From NCBI GenBank assembly GCA_947501555.1, contig CANMWG010000001.1, positions 2,666,001 through 2,730,000 of the forward strand: a stretch of 64,000 nt of DNA, given 5' to 3'. The notes beneath the pieces are model-generated. The model ran no database searches and was not told the origin of the DNA. It was given only the letters and a program-made list of their open reading frames with translations. This document shows, piece by piece, positions 63,546 through 64,000 of the stretch (the stretch's first letter is position 1; each line of letters starts with the position of its first letter). This DNA comes from an uncultured Paracoccaceae bacterium (lineage in GTDB: Bacteria > Pseudomonadota > Alphaproteobacteria > Rhodobacterales > Rhodobacteraceae). Made by a program: the position numbers and the translations under genes.

Positions 63546-64000
63546 TCACTCAACTCCTAGGACGTCCGGGGTTTGCCAAGCAAGGTGCTGCCCGCCATCA
63601 ACCGACAGCATTTGGCCCGTCACGGCCGGAGAATCCAGAAAATACCCTAGTGCGCCCGTTATATCTACCGGGTTTGCACCGCGCTTTAACACCGTCGCTG
63701 CGCGTTGCCGGTCAAAGTGGCTTTTGCTTTGCCGGTGCCCCTGCAAGGTCGGCCCTGGCCCAATGCCGTTTACCCGGATACGCGGCGCCAGCGCCTGGGC
63801 TGTTGTTTGGGTCATCGCCCAAAGCCCCATCTTGGCGATGGTATAGCTCATGAATTCGGGCGTCAGTTTGTGGATGCGTTGATCCAGCATGTTGATCACC
63901 AAGGCTTTCGCCACCGGTTCGTCCATGTCGTCGATGACCGGTTCCGGTGCCTGTGCTGCGAAGTGCTGCGTCAGAACAAAGGGTGCGCGCAAATTGGACT
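63546..64000 (-). CDS. Short-chain dehydrogenase/reductase, 5' end outside window
   Basis: The last ~150 residues of an SDR, reading in from the right edge ('NLRAPFVLTQHFA' is the first recognisable block, so roughly the N-terminal 100 residues are missing). The catalytic Tyr and Lys are in 'EFMSYTIAKMGLW', and the C-terminal 'VTGQMLSVDGGQHLAW' is typical. 'RIRVNGIGPGPTL' and 'HFDRQRAATVLKRG' resemble pteridine-reductase-like SDRs of alphaproteobacteria, an inference only. Confidence 0.87.
   Translation of the reverse strand, partial: SNLRAPFVLTQHFAAQAPEPVIDDMDEPVAKALVINMLDQRIHKLTPEFMSYTIAKMGLWAMTQTTAQALAPRIRVNGIGPGPTLQGHRQSKSHFDRQRAATVLKRGANPVDITGALGYFLDSPAVTGQMLSVDGGQHLAWQTPDVLGVE

Overview
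The window looks like a chromosomal segment of a marine Rhodobacteraceae (Roseobacter-group) alphaproteobacterium. The inference rests on gene content and style: form I aerobic CO dehydrogenase genes with an MHYT-LytTR regulator, phaA-phaB, several Rhodobacterales-type small proteins, fairly GC-rich DNA, tightly packed genes with ATGA/GTGA overlaps, and frequent GTG/TTG starts. No phage, transposase, plasmid gene or CRISPR array was seen. Two or three A+T-richer genes (about 4.5-5.6 kb, 39.0-40.2 kb and 50.2-51.3 kb) look like acquired islands in a core-genome background.

Layout. 0-0.6 kb: 5' part of a leftward disordered protein. 0.8-4.4 kb: rightward chain ridA, glycerophosphodiesterase, FemAB-like acyltransferase, pterin dehydratase, MscS channel. 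4.5-5.6 kb: orphan ATP-grasp-like gene. 5.8-9.5 kb: peroxiredoxin (leftward), then FAD reductase, rsmD, YcxB-like, HAD phosphatase. 9.5-12.1 kb: ispE and a secreted TPR protein (leftward). 12.3-20.8 kb: leftward CO-oxidation cluster in the order coxC-like regulator, coxM, coxS, coxL, coxD, coxE, coxF (XdhC-like), a 52-residue ORF, coxG. A triplicated 21-bp-spaced motif lies between the regulator and coxM. 21-25 kb: membrane protein, CPT-like kinase, secreted protein, folC, accD. 25.2-26 kb: divergent DUF6428/ArsR pair with two near-identical palindromes between them. 26-30.6 kb: CPBP protease, ilvD and three conserved hypotheticals. 30.7-35.2 kb: single-domain response regulator, large acidic malectin-domain protein, FAS1 lipoprotein, secreted Asp-rich repeat protein. 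35.2-37.6 kb: flavodoxin-fold oxidoreductase, TIM-barrel protein plus fatty-acid desaturase.

37.8-40.3 kb is a decay zone. A tryptophanase-family pseudogene has been broken by a 22-bp tandem triplication and an internal deletion. A low-GC TPR gene follows, and then a second, diverged tryptophanase 3' relic. 40.5-45.4 kb: fadH, LysR regulator, diguanylate cyclase, OmpA-like protein. 45.4-49 kb: CMD/AhpD-like enzyme, GNAT, CinA-type molybdopterin-binding protein, sfsA, map. 49.1-53.6 kb: orphan TRAP solute-binding protein, PAP2 membrane protein, polyprenyl diphosphate synthase, DUF2007, a tRNA-modification-type methyltransferase, YdcH. 53.7-57.9 kb: GcvA-like regulator, a 36-residue ORF, phaB-phaA (PHB synthesis), degenerate EAL protein. 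57.9-64 kb: tag, truncated YdcF, a 48-residue membrane-anchored peptide, cupin, moaE-moaD-pgsA, a tRNA-Arg with anticodon GCG abutting a D-arm-less tRNA-like element, uvrC, and a partial SDR at the right edge.

Functionally, the cox operon (CO as supplementary electron donor), moaD/moaE and the CinA-like protein are all linked to molybdenum cofactor chemistry. phaAB and fadH handle acyl-CoA storage and breakdown. The GGDEF and degenerate EAL proteins suggest c-di-GMP signalling. The most interesting unexplained signals are the odd tRNA pair, the 21-bp-phased repeats before coxM, the twin operators with paired C-terminal cysteines in the ArsR/DUF6428 module, and the tryptophanase decay zone.
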